Source: JBOHUC01 sp050733935 (lineage in GTDB: Bacteria; Eisenbacteria; RBG-16-71-46; DASYSL01). From it: 46,234 bases of DNA. The stretch is from positions 1 to 46,234 of the forward strand of contig JBOHUC010000128.1 of assembly GCA_050733935.1 (NCBI GenBank). Reading direction: 5' to 3'. Position numbers and translations under genes: made by a program. The stretch's first letter is position 1. Each line of letters opens with the position of its first letter. The notes under the pieces are model-generated. The model made no database searches and was not told the DNA's origin. It was given only the letters and a program-made list of their open reading frames with translations. Positions 7,510 through 17,237 of this stretch are shown in pieces.

Positions 7510-10500
7510 ATGCATTTGCTTCGCCCGAGGGCGAAACGAGCACCTCGATTCCGCATCCTGGCTGTTGCTCTGTTCGCGGGCCTCTGCGCATACACGACGG
7601 CGTGGGCCCACGGCGTTGAATCGGAATCGGACCTGGGCGTCCAAAAGGCGAGCCCGCGGCAGACGCGTGCGGGCGCATCATCGGTTTTCGGAACGAACAC
7701 CTCCAACTGCCCCGGGGCGGCGTGCGACACCGTCTGGGTGGGGCATTCGAATGCCGGTCCGGGCGGCGCCTTCCTGGGCGTCGGCGTCGGCGGACAATGG
7801 GACTTCGACACGGGCATCGCCGGCACGGACTCGACCCAGGGCTGGAAGCGCTGGGGCCTGCAGTACCGCACGGGCGGCACGCGGGCGGTCGCGGATCGTC
7901 CCGAATGGGCGGTCGACACCGGCAATCACGTCAACGAAGGGAACACGAATCTCTGGAACGCACGCACGCTCGCCGGACGCAGGTTCGTCAAGACGGGTGT
8001 GGCGGGCGTCTGGCACTCGGACAACATGGCGGGCGTCAAGCTGAACGTCTCGAACGGCGCCGAGCCCTCCTCCCTCCCGATTGCAGGAACGCGCTCCGCG
8101 TGGTGCGGCCTGCGCGAATCGGGAAACAACTCCGCAATCGACGCGCTGACCGGCAACCCTCTGAACGGCGACCTTCAGATGGAGCAGGGCGGCGCGGCTG
8201 GCGGCACCGAGGCTGAGTTCCCGGGCTATCAGAGCCAATGGGACCAGCTCATGTACAAGGACTTCCCGGCCGCGGGCAGCGGATCGCTCGATTTCAGAGT
8301 GCGCGTCCGTCTGTCCGACTTCGTGGACCCGCTCGCCGCGGGCTCCGGCTGGTTCAATCCGGATCCGACGAACATCGCGAACCTCGTGAACAATCCGGCC
8401 GACTCGTTCATGGTCTACATCGGATCTCCGCGCGAGGCCGGTGTGTTCGACACGAATCGCCGGTGGTTCTCCGAGATTCTCGATCTCTCGCGTCCGATTC
8501 AAGAGCTGTTCGCCACCTCGGGCACGTACCCGTTCATCAACTCGGACACCTCGCTCACGCGCGCGTATGCCGGCATCCAGCCGATCTCCGGCAACGTGCG
8601 TGTCGTGTTCCGCGTCAAGACCAACCGCGTGCGTTCGGACGCGGTCACCGGAACGGCCGCCGGCTTCAATACGAAGGACGGCGCCGCCCTGGTCGACGAC
8701 GTGCGGCTGAACGGTGGAACGAGCTACGGCTTCGAGACCGTGGGCTCCGTCACGGCGCGCTCGCTGATCGCGAACATCGCCGCCGATGGAGGGGCCTGGG
8801 CCACGACCGGGCGTCCACCGGACCAGTGGACGCACATCTCGCCCATCAACTCCCTCATCTACGAGGACCTGTGCGGCGGAGTGGGCGCGCCGACGCGCAT
8901 CTGCGACCTGGCGGGCAACGTCATGGTCCTGGGTGACCAAGACAACGCGAACCTGCTCTTCGTCGAGCAATTCACGGTGGTCGAGTCTCCGACGATCGAC
9001 CTGGCCGTTCGAAGCGCCGCCCCCGGCACGAAGAACGGCCAGGGCATCGACCGGGAGACCGCGTTGCGCACCGCCGTCGTGGCCGACATGGACATCTACA
9101 CCGGCTTCATGAGCCTGGACGAGTCCGTGTTCTGGCGCGTCGGCGCGCGCGCGTACGCGCCCGCGATCTTCAAGCAGCCGATCTCGGCGACGCCGATCTG
9201 GTCGAACACGCTGTTCCCCGGAATCATCTCGGCGAACGACGATCCGTTCTGCTTCCAGGATCTCAACAACATCAGCGCGATCGGGTTCATCCCCGGCCAG
9301 GTCGACTCGCTCAAGCTCGCGATCAACATCGTGACGCAGGGCTGGCGCTTCGGCGGAACGAACCTGGGGAACACGCGCGGCACGTACCTGGATCGACTCC
9401 GCGTCGGCTTCGTGCGCGCCGCTTCTCCGCTGCTCGCGCAGGCCGTGTGGGATCGCTTCCAGGATCAGTTCCCGGTCAACGAAGGCGTGGTGCCGGGCGA
9501 CAACGCGTCGTTCGACACGACGACCGCGTACGTGAAGACCGCGAACAACACGATCGCGCCTCAAGGCTCGCCCGGACTCGCTCCCGGCGATTCGCTGATG
9601 GTGCGCTCGGAGTACACCGGGAACGGTTTCGCGACCGGCACGCGGGTCGACCTCATCTTCCGCATCGATCCGGGCCCCGGTAACTACGTGACCAAGGGCA
9701 ACCGCGCGTCGGCGCTGGTCAACAAGGATCCCGCGCATCCGTTCTTCGCGAGCTACCTCGCGAACAATGGACCGTTCGGGTCTCCGGGCGGCCACGGCGG
9801 CACGTGGAACCGGCACGTCTGGAATTCGGCCCGGATGGACTCGGCCGAGCTCAACACGTATCCCATCAATCCGCGCGCGATCGGAAACCCGGTCCCGCCG
9901 CAGTGGATGGGAACGCTTCACGAATCGGAATTCGGACCCGGCGGGCTTCGGGACAACCTGGGCGTCGTCGCCCCGGTGTGCTTCCTCGTGGACCCGGACG
10001 GACCGAACGACGAGACGAACATCGACTGCAGCGGCTCGCCGCCCATCGTCTACGGTTCGGTCGCAGGCCTGACGGAGGAAGGCACGAAGATCCTTCCGGA
10101 CGGCTGGTTCACGCCCGGCACCCACATCGAGTACTTCGCGCGCCGGTCGACGATCCAGAACCCGAACGACTTCACTCTCATGTTCGACACGACGAACGTG
10201 TTCATCCAGGACCTGGTCGGCAATCCCGACTTCGACCAGGAACGGTTCACGAGCGTCGATGTCCTGCCGGACATGTGGAAGTCGACGCGCTACGGCGGTT
10301 CGGGTCTCGCCTGCTTGCTCATGATCGACGGTAACGACCGGCGCGGCGCCGATCCCGTGTACCGCGGGGCGGCGGACTCGCTGGGCTACGGCAAGAACAA
10401 CGGCGCGTCGCAGGGATGGAAGGGTCTCGGCCCCGGCTCGAGCCCGAACGATCCCGCCGGCTTCGTCGCTGCGAACCTCGGTCAGTACGGTCTCAACTAC

Positions 10501-11616
10501 GACCACTACGACATCGAGGGCTCGGAATCGAGCGAGTGCGGACACCCCGGTGCGCGCTTTGCCCCTCAACCGGGCGCGGTTGCGCTCAAGGGGGACAAGT
10601 CCGGACCGTCGGCCACGCAGCTCGCGAGCCTGTACTCGAGCGTCGTGTACTTCCACGGCGACAACAGCGACAAGACGATCCATGACGGCTTCGATTCCCA
10701 GGAGAGCGCGAACGACGTTTCGCTTCTCCAGGGCTTCCTGGACGGGGCGAGCGGGGCGAATCGCCGGTCGGTCTGGCTCGGAGGCGACGGCATCATGGAG
10801 GACGCGTTCTTCAACTCGGACGACGGGACGATCCTCTACCCGTTCCTGACCGACAACTTCGGCGCGGACATCACGGCGACGAACTACAAGGCGTTCTCCG
10901 GCTCCGCGGTCACGTCCGTCGGCTACCTGACGACGGCTCCGTGGGCGCACCCGGGACGCGTGTACGGGTTCAATCACCTGTGCACGGTTCTCGCCGACGT
11001 TCTCGCCGTCGTGCCGACGGTGGATGGCGCCGGTCAGGCCGCCCAGTACCAGAACCTCGGACCCGGACCGTGGACCGCGTCGGTCTACCGGCCGCTCTCT
11101 CCGGGCGTGCGGGAGTTCCGGACGCTGTTCGACGGCTTCGACCTGTTCAACCTGCGCGGCAACTATGCCTCGCTCGGGGACATTGCGACGAAGCCCGGAA
11201 CGGATCTGGGACGCATCGGGTGGTTCGACGACGTTCTCTCGGCGCACTTCCAGATCTGCGCGCGTAAGGGGCCGGTCATCGGCGTCGGTGACCTGCCGGG
11301 ATCGGGCGGTCAGCGTTACGTGAACGCGAACCTGGGTTCGTATCCGAATCCGGCCTTCGCGAACAGCCGCGTGACGCTGCGCTTCACGCTTGCGCGTTCA
11401 CAGGACATCACGGTCCGCGTCTACAACGTGGCGGGCCGCGAGGTCGCTCACTTCCTGCACAAGGGAATCGAGGGTCCGAACAACGTGCTGTGGGACGGCG
11501 TGCTCTCGAGCGGTGCCAGGGCGACTCCGGGCGTCTACTTCTACCGGATCGACGGCATCGACTTCGAGAAGAACGGCATGTCCCAGAAGATGATCCTGCT
11601 CGGGAGCAACAACTAG
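7510..11616 (+). CDS. Giant secreted protein, tandem paralog 1, with C-terminal sorting-type domain
   Basis: Exported protein of 1,368 residues and unknown function. A signal peptide (charged 1-14, hydrophobic 15-30, probable cleavage after AWA near 33) precedes a short linker and a body that aligns along nearly its whole length with the gene at 11866. Shared blocks include NCPGAACDTVWVGHSN with paired cysteines, FLGVGVGGQWDFDTG, TRSAWCGLRES, NTRGTYLDRLRVGFVR, PGGHGGTWNRHVWNSARM, TKILPDGWFTPGTH and LGGDGIMED. None is a catalytic motif I recognise. The last 95 or so residues form a FlgD-Ig-like module with YPNPAF, VYNVAGREV, WDG and GVYFYRIDG. The ATG at 7510 has GGAGG five bases upstream. It is separated from paralog 2 by a strong terminator. 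A surface or extracellular structural role is the simplest guess. Confidence 0.8.
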   Translation: MHLLRPRAKRAPRFRILAVALFAGLCAYTTAWAHGVESESDLGVQKASPRQTRAGASSVFGTNTSNCPGAACDTVWVGHSNAGPGGAFLGVGVGGQWDFDTGIAGTDSTQGWKRWGLQYRTGGTRAVADRPEWAVDTGNHVNEGNTNLWNARTLAGRRFVKTGVAGVWHSDNMAGVKLNVSNGAEPSSLPIAGTRSAWCGLRESGNNSAIDALTGNPLNGDLQMEQGGAAGGTEAEFPGYQSQWDQLMYKDFPAAGSGSLDFRVRVRLSDFVDPLAAGSGWFNPDPTNIANLVNNPADSFMVYIGSPREAGVFDTNRRWFSEILDLSRPIQELFATSGTYPFINSDTSLTRAYAGIQPISGNVRVVFRVKTNRVRSDAVTGTAAGFNTKDGAALVDDVRLNGGTSYGFETVGSVTARSLIANIAADGGAWATTGRPPDQWTHISPINSLIYEDLCGGVGAPTRICDLAGNVMVLGDQDNANLLFVEQFTVVESPTIDLAVRSAAPGTKNGQGIDRETALRTAVVADMDIYTGFMSLDESVFWRVGARAYAPAIFKQPISATPIWSNTLFPGIISANDDPFCFQDLNNISAIGFIPGQVDSLKLAINIVTQGWRFGGTNLGNTRGTYLDRLRVGFVRAASPLLAQAVWDRFQDQFPVNEGVVPGDNASFDTTTAYVKTANNTIAPQGSPGLAPGDSLMVRSEYTGNGFATGTRVDLIFRIDPGPGNYVTKGNRASALVNKDPAHPFFASYLANNGPFGSPGGHGGTWNRHVWNSARMDSAELNTYPINPRAIGNPVPPQWMGTLHESEFGPGGLRDNLGVVAPVCFLVDPDGPNDETNIDCSGSPPIVYGSVAGLTEEGTKILPDGWFTPGTHIEYFARRSTIQNPNDFTLMFDTTNVFIQDLVGNPDFDQERFTSVDVLPDMWKSTRYGGSGLACLLMIDGNDRRGADPVYRGAADSLGYGKNNGASQGWKGLGPGSSPNDPAGFVAANLGQYGLNYDHYDIEGSESSECGHPGARFAPQPGAVALKGDKSGPSATQLASLYSSVVYFHGDNSDKTIHDGFDSQESANDVSLLQGFLDGASGANRRSVWLGGDGIMEDAFFNSDDGTILYPFLTDNFGADITATNYKAFSGSAVTSVGYLTTAPWAHPGRVYGFNHLCTVLADVLAVVPTVDGAGQAAQYQNLGPGPWTASVYRPLSPGVREFRTLFDGFDLFNLRGNYASLGDIATKPGTDLGRIGWFDDVLSAHFQICARKGPVIGVGDLPGSGGQRYVNANLGSYPNPAFANSRVTLRFTLARSQDITVRVYNVAGREVAHFLHKGIEGPNNVLWDGVLSSGARATPGVYFYRIDGIDFEKNGMSQKMILLGSNN

Positions 11617-11689
11617 AGAGCCCGGCAGGATCGAGGATCCGTCCGCGGGAAACGAACGCGACGCTCGGAAACCGCGGCGGAAACCGGAT

Positions 11690-11713
11690 GGGCGGGGAGG
11701 AAACTCCCCGCCC
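11690..11713 (+). terminator. Intrinsic terminator after giant paralog 1
   Basis: A 10-bp uninterrupted GC stem (11690-11699 pairing with 11704-11713) is capped by a GAAA tetraloop and followed by TTCGGTATTT. The T-tract is imperfect, but stem strength and position, 74 bases after the stop and eight before the next promoter, support termination. Confidence 0.75.
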
Positions 11714-11721
11714 TTCGGTAT

Positions 11722-11751
11722 TTGACAGGCTTCACCCGGAGTCCTTACCAT
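11722..11751 (+). promoter_or_regulatory. Sigma70-like promoter of giant paralog 2
   Basis: TTGACA at 11722-11727, an 18-base spacer and TACCAT at 11746-11751, the same two hexamers as the promoter at 3065. Transcription would start near 11758, giving a leader of about 108 bases before the GTG at 11866. Confidence 0.6.
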
Positions 11752-11855
11752 CACTGGCGTAACTTCCCATCCCCCGGTAGCCGATCTCCTGCGCTTCGGC
11801 TTGCGTCCGCCATTCTCCTCGGGCGAAAGCGCGCGGGAGGCGTGCCCCCGCATCC

Positions 11856-11862
11856 GGAGGAG
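11856..11862 (+). promoter_or_regulatory. Shine-Dalgarno that fixes a GTG start
   Basis: GGAGGAG with its GGAGG core five bases from the GTG at 11866. It shows that the true start lies 48 codons inside the longest open frame, directly before a signal peptide. Confidence 0.75.
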
Positions 11863-11865
11863 CCA

Positions 11866-14800
11866 GTGGCGCCTGCCCTCAGCAGTTTCCGCGTCCCCCG
11901 CACCCAGAGCGTCGCCGTCCGCGCCTTCGCGCTCCTTCTGACTCTCGCGTTTGCCGCTCTGCCCGCTGCAGCGAGCGACCTCGTCGAAGTACCGCAGCCC
12001 GTCGTCCGCGCCTTCGTGGACCGCGACAGCCGAACCGCCGGCGCGTCCGGCCCGCAGGCCACGTCGAATTCGAACTGCCCCCAGGCCCAGTGCGACACCG
12101 TGTGGGTCGGACATTCGAACACGGGCCCCGGCGGCGCGTTTCTCGGCGTCGGCGTGGGCGGAGTGTGGGACTTCGACGCCGGCGTCGCGGGCACCGATTC
12201 GAGTCAGGGCTTCCGGCGCTGGGCGCTCCAGTACAGGCCGACCGGCGCAGTGGATCCCGGTCTCCAGGCGGTCGCGGCGCTCGACTACGGGAACGCGGTC
12301 AACGACGGCAACACGGTGCTCTGGAACGCACGCGACCTCGCGGGACGCAAGTACGTGAAGACCGGCATCGCCGGCGCATGGCACAGCGACGACATGGCCG
12401 GCGTGAAGAGGAATCTCGCCGACGGTGCCGAGCCGTCTGCGCTTCCGATCGTGGGCACGCGCTCCGCGTGGTGCGGACTTCGCGAGTCGCGAAACACGGC
12501 CGCGGTCGACGCCCTGACCGGCAATTACATCAACGGCGATCTCCAGATCGAGCAGGGCGTCTCTTCGATGGCCGAGTTCCCCGGCTTCTGCAACGGCTGG
12601 GATCAGATGCTCTACAAGGACTTCCCCTCGGGTGCCTCCGGCACGGTGGCGTTCCGGTTCCGAACGGACCTTTCGACCTTCATCGATCCGATCACGGGCG
12701 GCAGCGGCTGGTTCAATCCCGACCCGACGGGCTTTTCGAACTTCGTGAACAATCCCGCCGACTCCTTCATGGTTTACGTGGGGGCACCGCGCGAGTCGGG
12801 CGTGTACGACACGAATCGCCGCTGGTTCTCGGAGGTGCTCGATCTCTCGAAGCCCTGGCAGGAGGTCTACGCGGTATCCGGAAAGCGTCCCGTCGTCGGC
12901 GCCGATACCTCCGTGACGCGCCCCTATTCGAATCTGCAGCCGACCGGCGGGAATCTGCGCGTGGTCTTTCGAGTCAAGACGAACCGGGTCCGCTCCGATC
13001 AGTCCACCTTAAGCGTGAGCGGATTCCAGTCGAAGGACGGCGCAGCACTCGTCGACGCCGTTCAGATGAACGGCGGTACGGTCTACGGTTTCGAGAGCGC
13101 TTCGAGCATCACCGCTCGCGGGTTGATTCCGGACCTCGCCCTCGACGGCGGCGCGTGGGCCACGACGGGCCGACCGGTCGCCGCGTACTTCCACATTCAG
13201 GATCAGGGGAGCGTGATCTACGAGGACCTTTGCGGTGGCTTCGGCTCCCCCGTACGTCAGTGCAATCTGGCGGGTAACTTCCTGGTGGCGGGCGACCGTG
13301 ACATCGGAAACCTGATCCCGATCGAGTCGACCCAGCTCATGGAGTCGCCGACCATCGATCTCGCGGTGCGCACGGCGGGTCCGGGAACAAAGAACACGCA
13401 GGGAATCGACCGGGAGACCGCGCTCCGAACCCAGGTCTTGCTCGAGTTCGACGTCTACAGCGGGTTCATGGGGCTCGAGCAATCCGTCTTCTATCGCGCG
13501 GGCGCCCGGTCTTTCGCACCGACCGTCTGGAAGTCCCCGGTCTCCGCGCACCCTATCTGGTCGGACTGGTACGGGACATTCATCGCCGGGAGTCCCGATC
13601 CGCTGTGTTATCGCGAGTTGCGTTCGCTGCCTGCCATCGGCTTCCCGGCCGGTCTCGCGGACTCGCTCCGGGTTTCGGTAAACGTGGTCACGCAGGGCTG
13701 GCGCTTCGGAGGCACGGACCTCGGGAACACGCGCGGGACGTACTTCGACAACTTCCGGGTGGGTTTCGTGCGCTCCGTCTCGTCCGCGTCGCTCACGCAG
13801 GATCCGTGGAGCAAGTATCAGGACCAGTTCCCGGTGAACGAGGCCGTGACGCCGGGGGACAACGCCTCGTTCGACACGACCACCGCGTACATGCGCACGG
13901 CGCTCAATATCGTCGCGCCTTCGGCCGCGCCCGGCGTCGTGGCCGGAGACTCGCTCGTCTGTTTCGCTCCCTACCTGGGGGACGGAATCACGAGCGGCAC
14001 GAGGATCGATCTCATCTTCCGGATCGACCCGGGACCGGCCAACTACACAACCAAGGGAAACCGGACGTCCGCGCTCGTCAACCGCGACCCGGCGCACCCG
14101 TTCTTCGCGAGCTACCTTGCCAACAACGGGCCCTTCGGGACCCCTGGCGGCCACGGTGGCACGTGGAACCGTCACGTCTGGAATTCCGCGCGCATGGACT
14201 CGGCGGAGATGAATCTCTACCCGATCGTCGCGCGCGGCATCGGAGGTCCGACGCCGCCTGCGTGGATGGGAACGCTCCACGAATCGGAAGTCGGCCCCGC
14301 GGGCGCGCGCAACGCTCTCGGCATCTCCCGCTCAATCTGCTTCCTCCTCGATCCAAACGGGGCAGTCGACATTTCGAACATCGACTGCTCGGGCACGGTT
14401 CCACCCTGGGCGGTGGCAGCCGGCGCGACGAGCGGATCGACGGTGGAGGGCACGAAGATCCTGCCCGACGGCTGGTTCACGCCCGGAACCCACGTCGAGT
14501 ACTTCCTGCGCTGGAGCCGGATCGAGGACCCCGGAAACGTCACGCTCCTCTACGACACGACGCGCGTCACTCTGCAGGGCGAAGGGAGCCCGAGCGGCCC
14601 GGATCTCGACCTCGACCGTTGGTCGAGCGTCGACGTGCTTCCCGACATGTGGAAATCGACGCGCTACGGCGGCGCCGGCCTCGCGTGCGTCCTCCTGGTC
14701 GACGCGGCGGACCGCCGCGGGGCCGAGCCTGTGTATCTCGGCGCGGCGGACACGATGATCTGTCGGCCCCTCGGCAAGAGAAACGGAGCGAAGAAAGGCT

Positions 14801-15996
14801 GGAAGGGCCTGGGCCCGGGCTCGGATCCGAACGATCCCGCAGGCTTCGTGCCCGCAAACCTGGGGCAGGCCGGGCTCCGCTTTGATCTGTTCGAGGTCAG
14901 CGGGGCTGAGTTCGCCGAAGCCGGCCGTCCCGGTGCGCGCTTCGCGTCCAACGGGGGCGCGATCGCGGCGAAGGGCGACAAGTCCGGGCCCTCGACGGCC
15001 ATGCTCGCGACGTTGTACTCGACGGTCGTTCACTTCACCGGCGACCTCAACGAAAAGACGTTGCATGACGGGTCGGACGTGCAGGAGAGCTCGGACGACG
15101 TCGCCCTCTATCAGGGCTTCCTCGAGGGCGCGACGCCCATCTCCCGCCGCGGGCTCTGGTTGTCCGGCGACGGCATCATGGAGGATGCCGTCAACTTCTC
15201 CATCTCCACGGACCTCTACGAATTCCTCACGGAGTTCGTCGGTGCCGATCTCGAAGCTCCGAGCTATCACACGAAGGCCGGATCGGGCGTGACGGCGACG
15301 ACGGTCGGCTTCCTGCCGGTCGCGCCCTGGAACCATCCGGGACGCGTGTACGGATTCGAGCACAACTGCAGGGTCGCGGCCGACGTCCTCAAGGTCGTCC
15401 CCACGGTCGAAGGCGCCACGGAAGCCGCGCAATACCAGGCATTCGGACCCGGCATCTGGTCAGCCTCGGTCTATCGGCCGCTCGACGTCGGCGTGCGCGA
15501 ATACCGCACTCTGTTCGACGGTTTCGATCTCTCGCACCTGCGCGGTCACTATGCGAATGTCAGCCAGATCCCGACGATTCCGGGCACGGACATCGGACGC
15601 CTCGCCTGGATGGATGACGTCTTCGACAGTTACTTCCAGATCTGCAGGGGCGGCGGTCCCTGCGTGCTGGGCGACCTCCCCGGTGTGAACGGCGAGCGCT
15701 TCGCAAATGTCAACCTGGGCGCGCGGCCGAACCCCGCACTCGCGACCGACCGCATCGTCCTTCGGTTCACGCTCGCCGAAGCGCGCGACGTGAGCGTGCG
15801 CATCTACAACGTCGCCGGACGCGAGGTCGCCCGCATCGAGCATCGCGGCATGCCAGGAGAGAACGACGTGCGGTGGGACGGAAGGCTCTCGAGCGGCGCT
15901 CCGGCCGGCCCCGGCGTCTACTTCTACCGGGTCGAGGGTGTCGATTTCGAAGCGGGAAGCGCGCGCCAGAAGTTGATCCTGATCGGCCGGCGCTGA
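11866..15996 (+). CDS. Giant secreted protein, tandem paralog 2, with C-terminal sorting-type domain
   Basis: Paralog of the preceding gene, 1,376 residues, same order of conserved blocks from NCPQAQCDTVWVGHSNTG through GTRSAWCGLRES, NPADSFMVYVGAPRESG, PGGHGGTWNRHVWNSARM, TKILPDGWFTPGTH and LSGDGIMED to the C-terminal RPNPAL, IYNVAGREV, WDG and GVYFYRVEG. The signal peptide (hydrophobic 16-32, cleavage near AAA at 35-37) follows a GTG at 11866 selected by its Shine-Dalgarno. The conserved cysteines of the N-terminal block are kept. The two differ mainly in the short segment after the signal peptide and in loops. It has its own promoter. The barrel protein downstream follows a hairpin, so cotranscription is uncertain. 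Function unknown. Confidence 0.8.
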   Translation: MAPALSSFRVPRTQSVAVRAFALLLTLAFAALPAAASDLVEVPQPVVRAFVDRDSRTAGASGPQATSNSNCPQAQCDTVWVGHSNTGPGGAFLGVGVGGVWDFDAGVAGTDSSQGFRRWALQYRPTGAVDPGLQAVAALDYGNAVNDGNTVLWNARDLAGRKYVKTGIAGAWHSDDMAGVKRNLADGAEPSALPIVGTRSAWCGLRESRNTAAVDALTGNYINGDLQIEQGVSSMAEFPGFCNGWDQMLYKDFPSGASGTVAFRFRTDLSTFIDPITGGSGWFNPDPTGFSNFVNNPADSFMVYVGAPRESGVYDTNRRWFSEVLDLSKPWQEVYAVSGKRPVVGADTSVTRPYSNLQPTGGNLRVVFRVKTNRVRSDQSTLSVSGFQSKDGAALVDAVQMNGGTVYGFESASSITARGLIPDLALDGGAWATTGRPVAAYFHIQDQGSVIYEDLCGGFGSPVRQCNLAGNFLVAGDRDIGNLIPIESTQLMESPTIDLAVRTAGPGTKNTQGIDRETALRTQVLLEFDVYSGFMGLEQSVFYRAGARSFAPTVWKSPVSAHPIWSDWYGTFIAGSPDPLCYRELRSLPAIGFPAGLADSLRVSVNVVTQGWRFGGTDLGNTRGTYFDNFRVGFVRSVSSASLTQDPWSKYQDQFPVNEAVTPGDNASFDTTTAYMRTALNIVAPSAAPGVVAGDSLVCFAPYLGDGITSGTRIDLIFRIDPGPANYTTKGNRTSALVNRDPAHPFFASYLANNGPFGTPGGHGGTWNRHVWNSARMDSAEMNLYPIVARGIGGPTPPAWMGTLHESEVGPAGARNALGISRSICFLLDPNGAVDISNIDCSGTVPPWAVAAGATSGSTVEGTKILPDGWFTPGTHVEYFLRWSRIEDPGNVTLLYDTTRVTLQGEGSPSGPDLDLDRWSSVDVLPDMWKSTRYGGAGLACVLLVDAADRRGAEPVYLGAADTMICRPLGKRNGAKKGWKGLGPGSDPNDPAGFVPANLGQAGLRFDLFEVSGAEFAEAGRPGARFASNGGAIAAKGDKSGPSTAMLATLYSTVVHFTGDLNEKTLHDGSDVQESSDDVALYQGFLEGATPISRRGLWLSGDGIMEDAVNFSISTDLYEFLTEFVGADLEAPSYHTKAGSGVTATTVGFLPVAPWNHPGRVYGFEHNCRVAADVLKVVPTVEGATEAAQYQAFGPGIWSASVYRPLDVGVREYRTLFDGFDLSHLRGHYANVSQIPTIPGTDIGRLAWMDDVFDSYFQICRGGGPCVLGDLPGVNGERFANVNLGARPNPALATDRIVLRFTLAEARDVSVRIYNVAGREVARIEHRGMPGENDVRWDGRLSSGAPAGPGVYFYRVEGVDFEAGSARQKLILIGRR

Positions 15997-16013
15997 CGCC
16001 GCTTCAGGGCTCC

Positions 16014-16047
16014 GGGGCTCCCGCGCCGCCGCTTGCGCGGGGGCCCC
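16014..16047 (+). terminator. Terminator-like hairpin after giant paralog 2
   Basis: A 12-bp GC-rich stem with one G-T pair (16014-16025 with 16036-16047) and a 10-base loop, 17 bases after the stop. There is no T-run, so it may act through Rho, protect the 3' end, or only attenuate read-through. Confidence 0.45.
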
Positions 16048-16109
16048 TCGTGCGCTACGGTCTGACCCACGTGACCGGCCACATCCGATCCCCGAACTCT
16101 GGAGATTTC

Positions 16110-17183
16110 ATGGACTTGCGAGCCTCCGCCCGGTGGGCTGCGAACGCCCTCCTCCTTCCCGTGTCCCTGCTTGCCGCGATCCTTGTCCTGTCAGGCGCAA
16201 CGGCGCTCCCGGCGGCTGCATCCGACTCTCCGGATCTCGCGGGACCGTGGTCGATCGGGCGCAACGGCTACTGGTCGACGATGAGGCTTCTCGGGCTTTC
16301 GTCGTCCACGTCGTACGACGCAGTCGGCAACAAGGTCGACCTCGCGAACAACGGGAAGTTCTCGGACCTCACCGCCCAGCTCGCGAGCGAGTACGGACTG
16401 AGCGAGCGCTGGACGCTCGATCTGGGACTGCCGGTTCAGTTCCTCTCCGCCGAGAGCGACGCGCTCGAGTTCGACGAGAAGAACAAGGGGTTCGGAGACG
16501 CGCGCGTCGGCGTGCGCTACGGTCTCAACGATCCCGCCGGCTCGAACGTGCTCGCGGTCCAGGTCGACGGATCGGTCCCGACCGGATACAACGCCGCGGG
16601 CAACGGGCGTCCGCCGATGGGCAACGGCGAGCCTGCGCTCACGGGTCGCCTGCTCGCCGGTCACGCGTTTGCAGGTGCGATGTACGCGCAGGGCGAGTTC
16701 GGCTACCGGATGAACTTCGGCGACGTCTCGCCGCAGCTCGTGGCCGGCGCGGAAGCGGGGATCTTTCCGACGCCGCGCCTGCTCGTGCTCGGGCAGTACA
16801 CGTGGGTCAAGCACACGGACGATCAGAAGCCGGTCTACGAGTACGAGTACGCGCTCGGCGGCCAGGCTCAGTACCGGTTGAACCGCCAGCTCGACCTGGT
16901 GGGTGGCATTCGTCACACGCTCGGAGGAATGAACGTTCCCGCAGGCACGTCGATCGTGCTCGGCTTGTCGCTCAAGGGCAATTCGCTCGCGCCGTATCGC
17001 GGGCAGGCCGCGGCCGATGCGCGCGAAGGCGTCTTCCCGGGATTCCCGGCCCCGGCCGATTCCGTGCCCGCTCCGGCTCAGGCTCCGGCGGCCCCGGCCC
17101 TGCCCGATTCCGTGCCGGCTCCGGCACCGCCGCCGCCGGACAGTACGCAGGGTGGAACCCCGACTCCGGGCGGGGGTTTCTGA
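16110..17183 (+). CDS. Outer-membrane beta-barrel protein with proline-rich tail
   Basis: Exported protein of 357 residues. The signal peptide (hydrophobic 11-30, cleavage near PAAAS at 35-38) is followed by alternating-residue strands rich in Tyr, Gly and Leu, such as WTLDLGLPVQFL, ARVGVRYGL, AMYAQGEFGYRMNF and QYRLNRQLDLVGGIRHTLGG, as in transporter-like barrels related to the MetA-pathway (phenol degradation) family. That family link is tentative. From about 309 the protein is Pro/Ala-rich (repeats of DSVPAPA) and ends GGGF, so the barrel does not finish with the usual terminal aromatic residue; the tail may project into the periplasm or outside. The ATG at 16110 has GGAG five bases upstream. 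It stands 54 bases before the ABC exporter, suggesting a shared transport function. Confidence 0.68.
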   Translation: MDLRASARWAANALLLPVSLLAAILVLSGATALPAAASDSPDLAGPWSIGRNGYWSTMRLLGLSSSTSYDAVGNKVDLANNGKFSDLTAQLASEYGLSERWTLDLGLPVQFLSAESDALEFDEKNKGFGDARVGVRYGLNDPAGSNVLAVQVDGSVPTGYNAAGNGRPPMGNGEPALTGRLLAGHAFAGAMYAQGEFGYRMNFGDVSPQLVAGAEAGIFPTPRLLVLGQYTWVKHTDDQKPVYEYEYALGGQAQYRLNRQLDLVGGIRHTLGGMNVPAGTSIVLGLSLKGNSLAPYRGQAAADAREGVFPGFPAPADSVPAPAQAPAAPALPDSVPAPAPPPPDSTQGGTPTPGGGF

Positions 17184-17226
17184 ACGCACGATCGCTTTGA
17201 GTAACAGCGGCACATTGAAATTGCGC

Positions 17227-17231
17227 GGAGG
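17227..17231 (+). promoter_or_regulatory. Shine-Dalgarno pointing to a CTG start
   Basis: GGAGG six bases before CTG at 17238. No ATG, GTG or TTG lies in frame between the upstream stop at 17202 and a TTG at 17352, and that TTG would delete the first transmembrane helix. Confidence 0.6.
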
Positions 17232-17237
17232 CTTTCA

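Noticed and set aside
7678..11247. Reverse-strand open frame of over 1,100 codons opposite giant paralog 1
   Set aside because: Arg/Val/Glu-rich composition without motifs; a mirror of GC-biased codons on the other strand.
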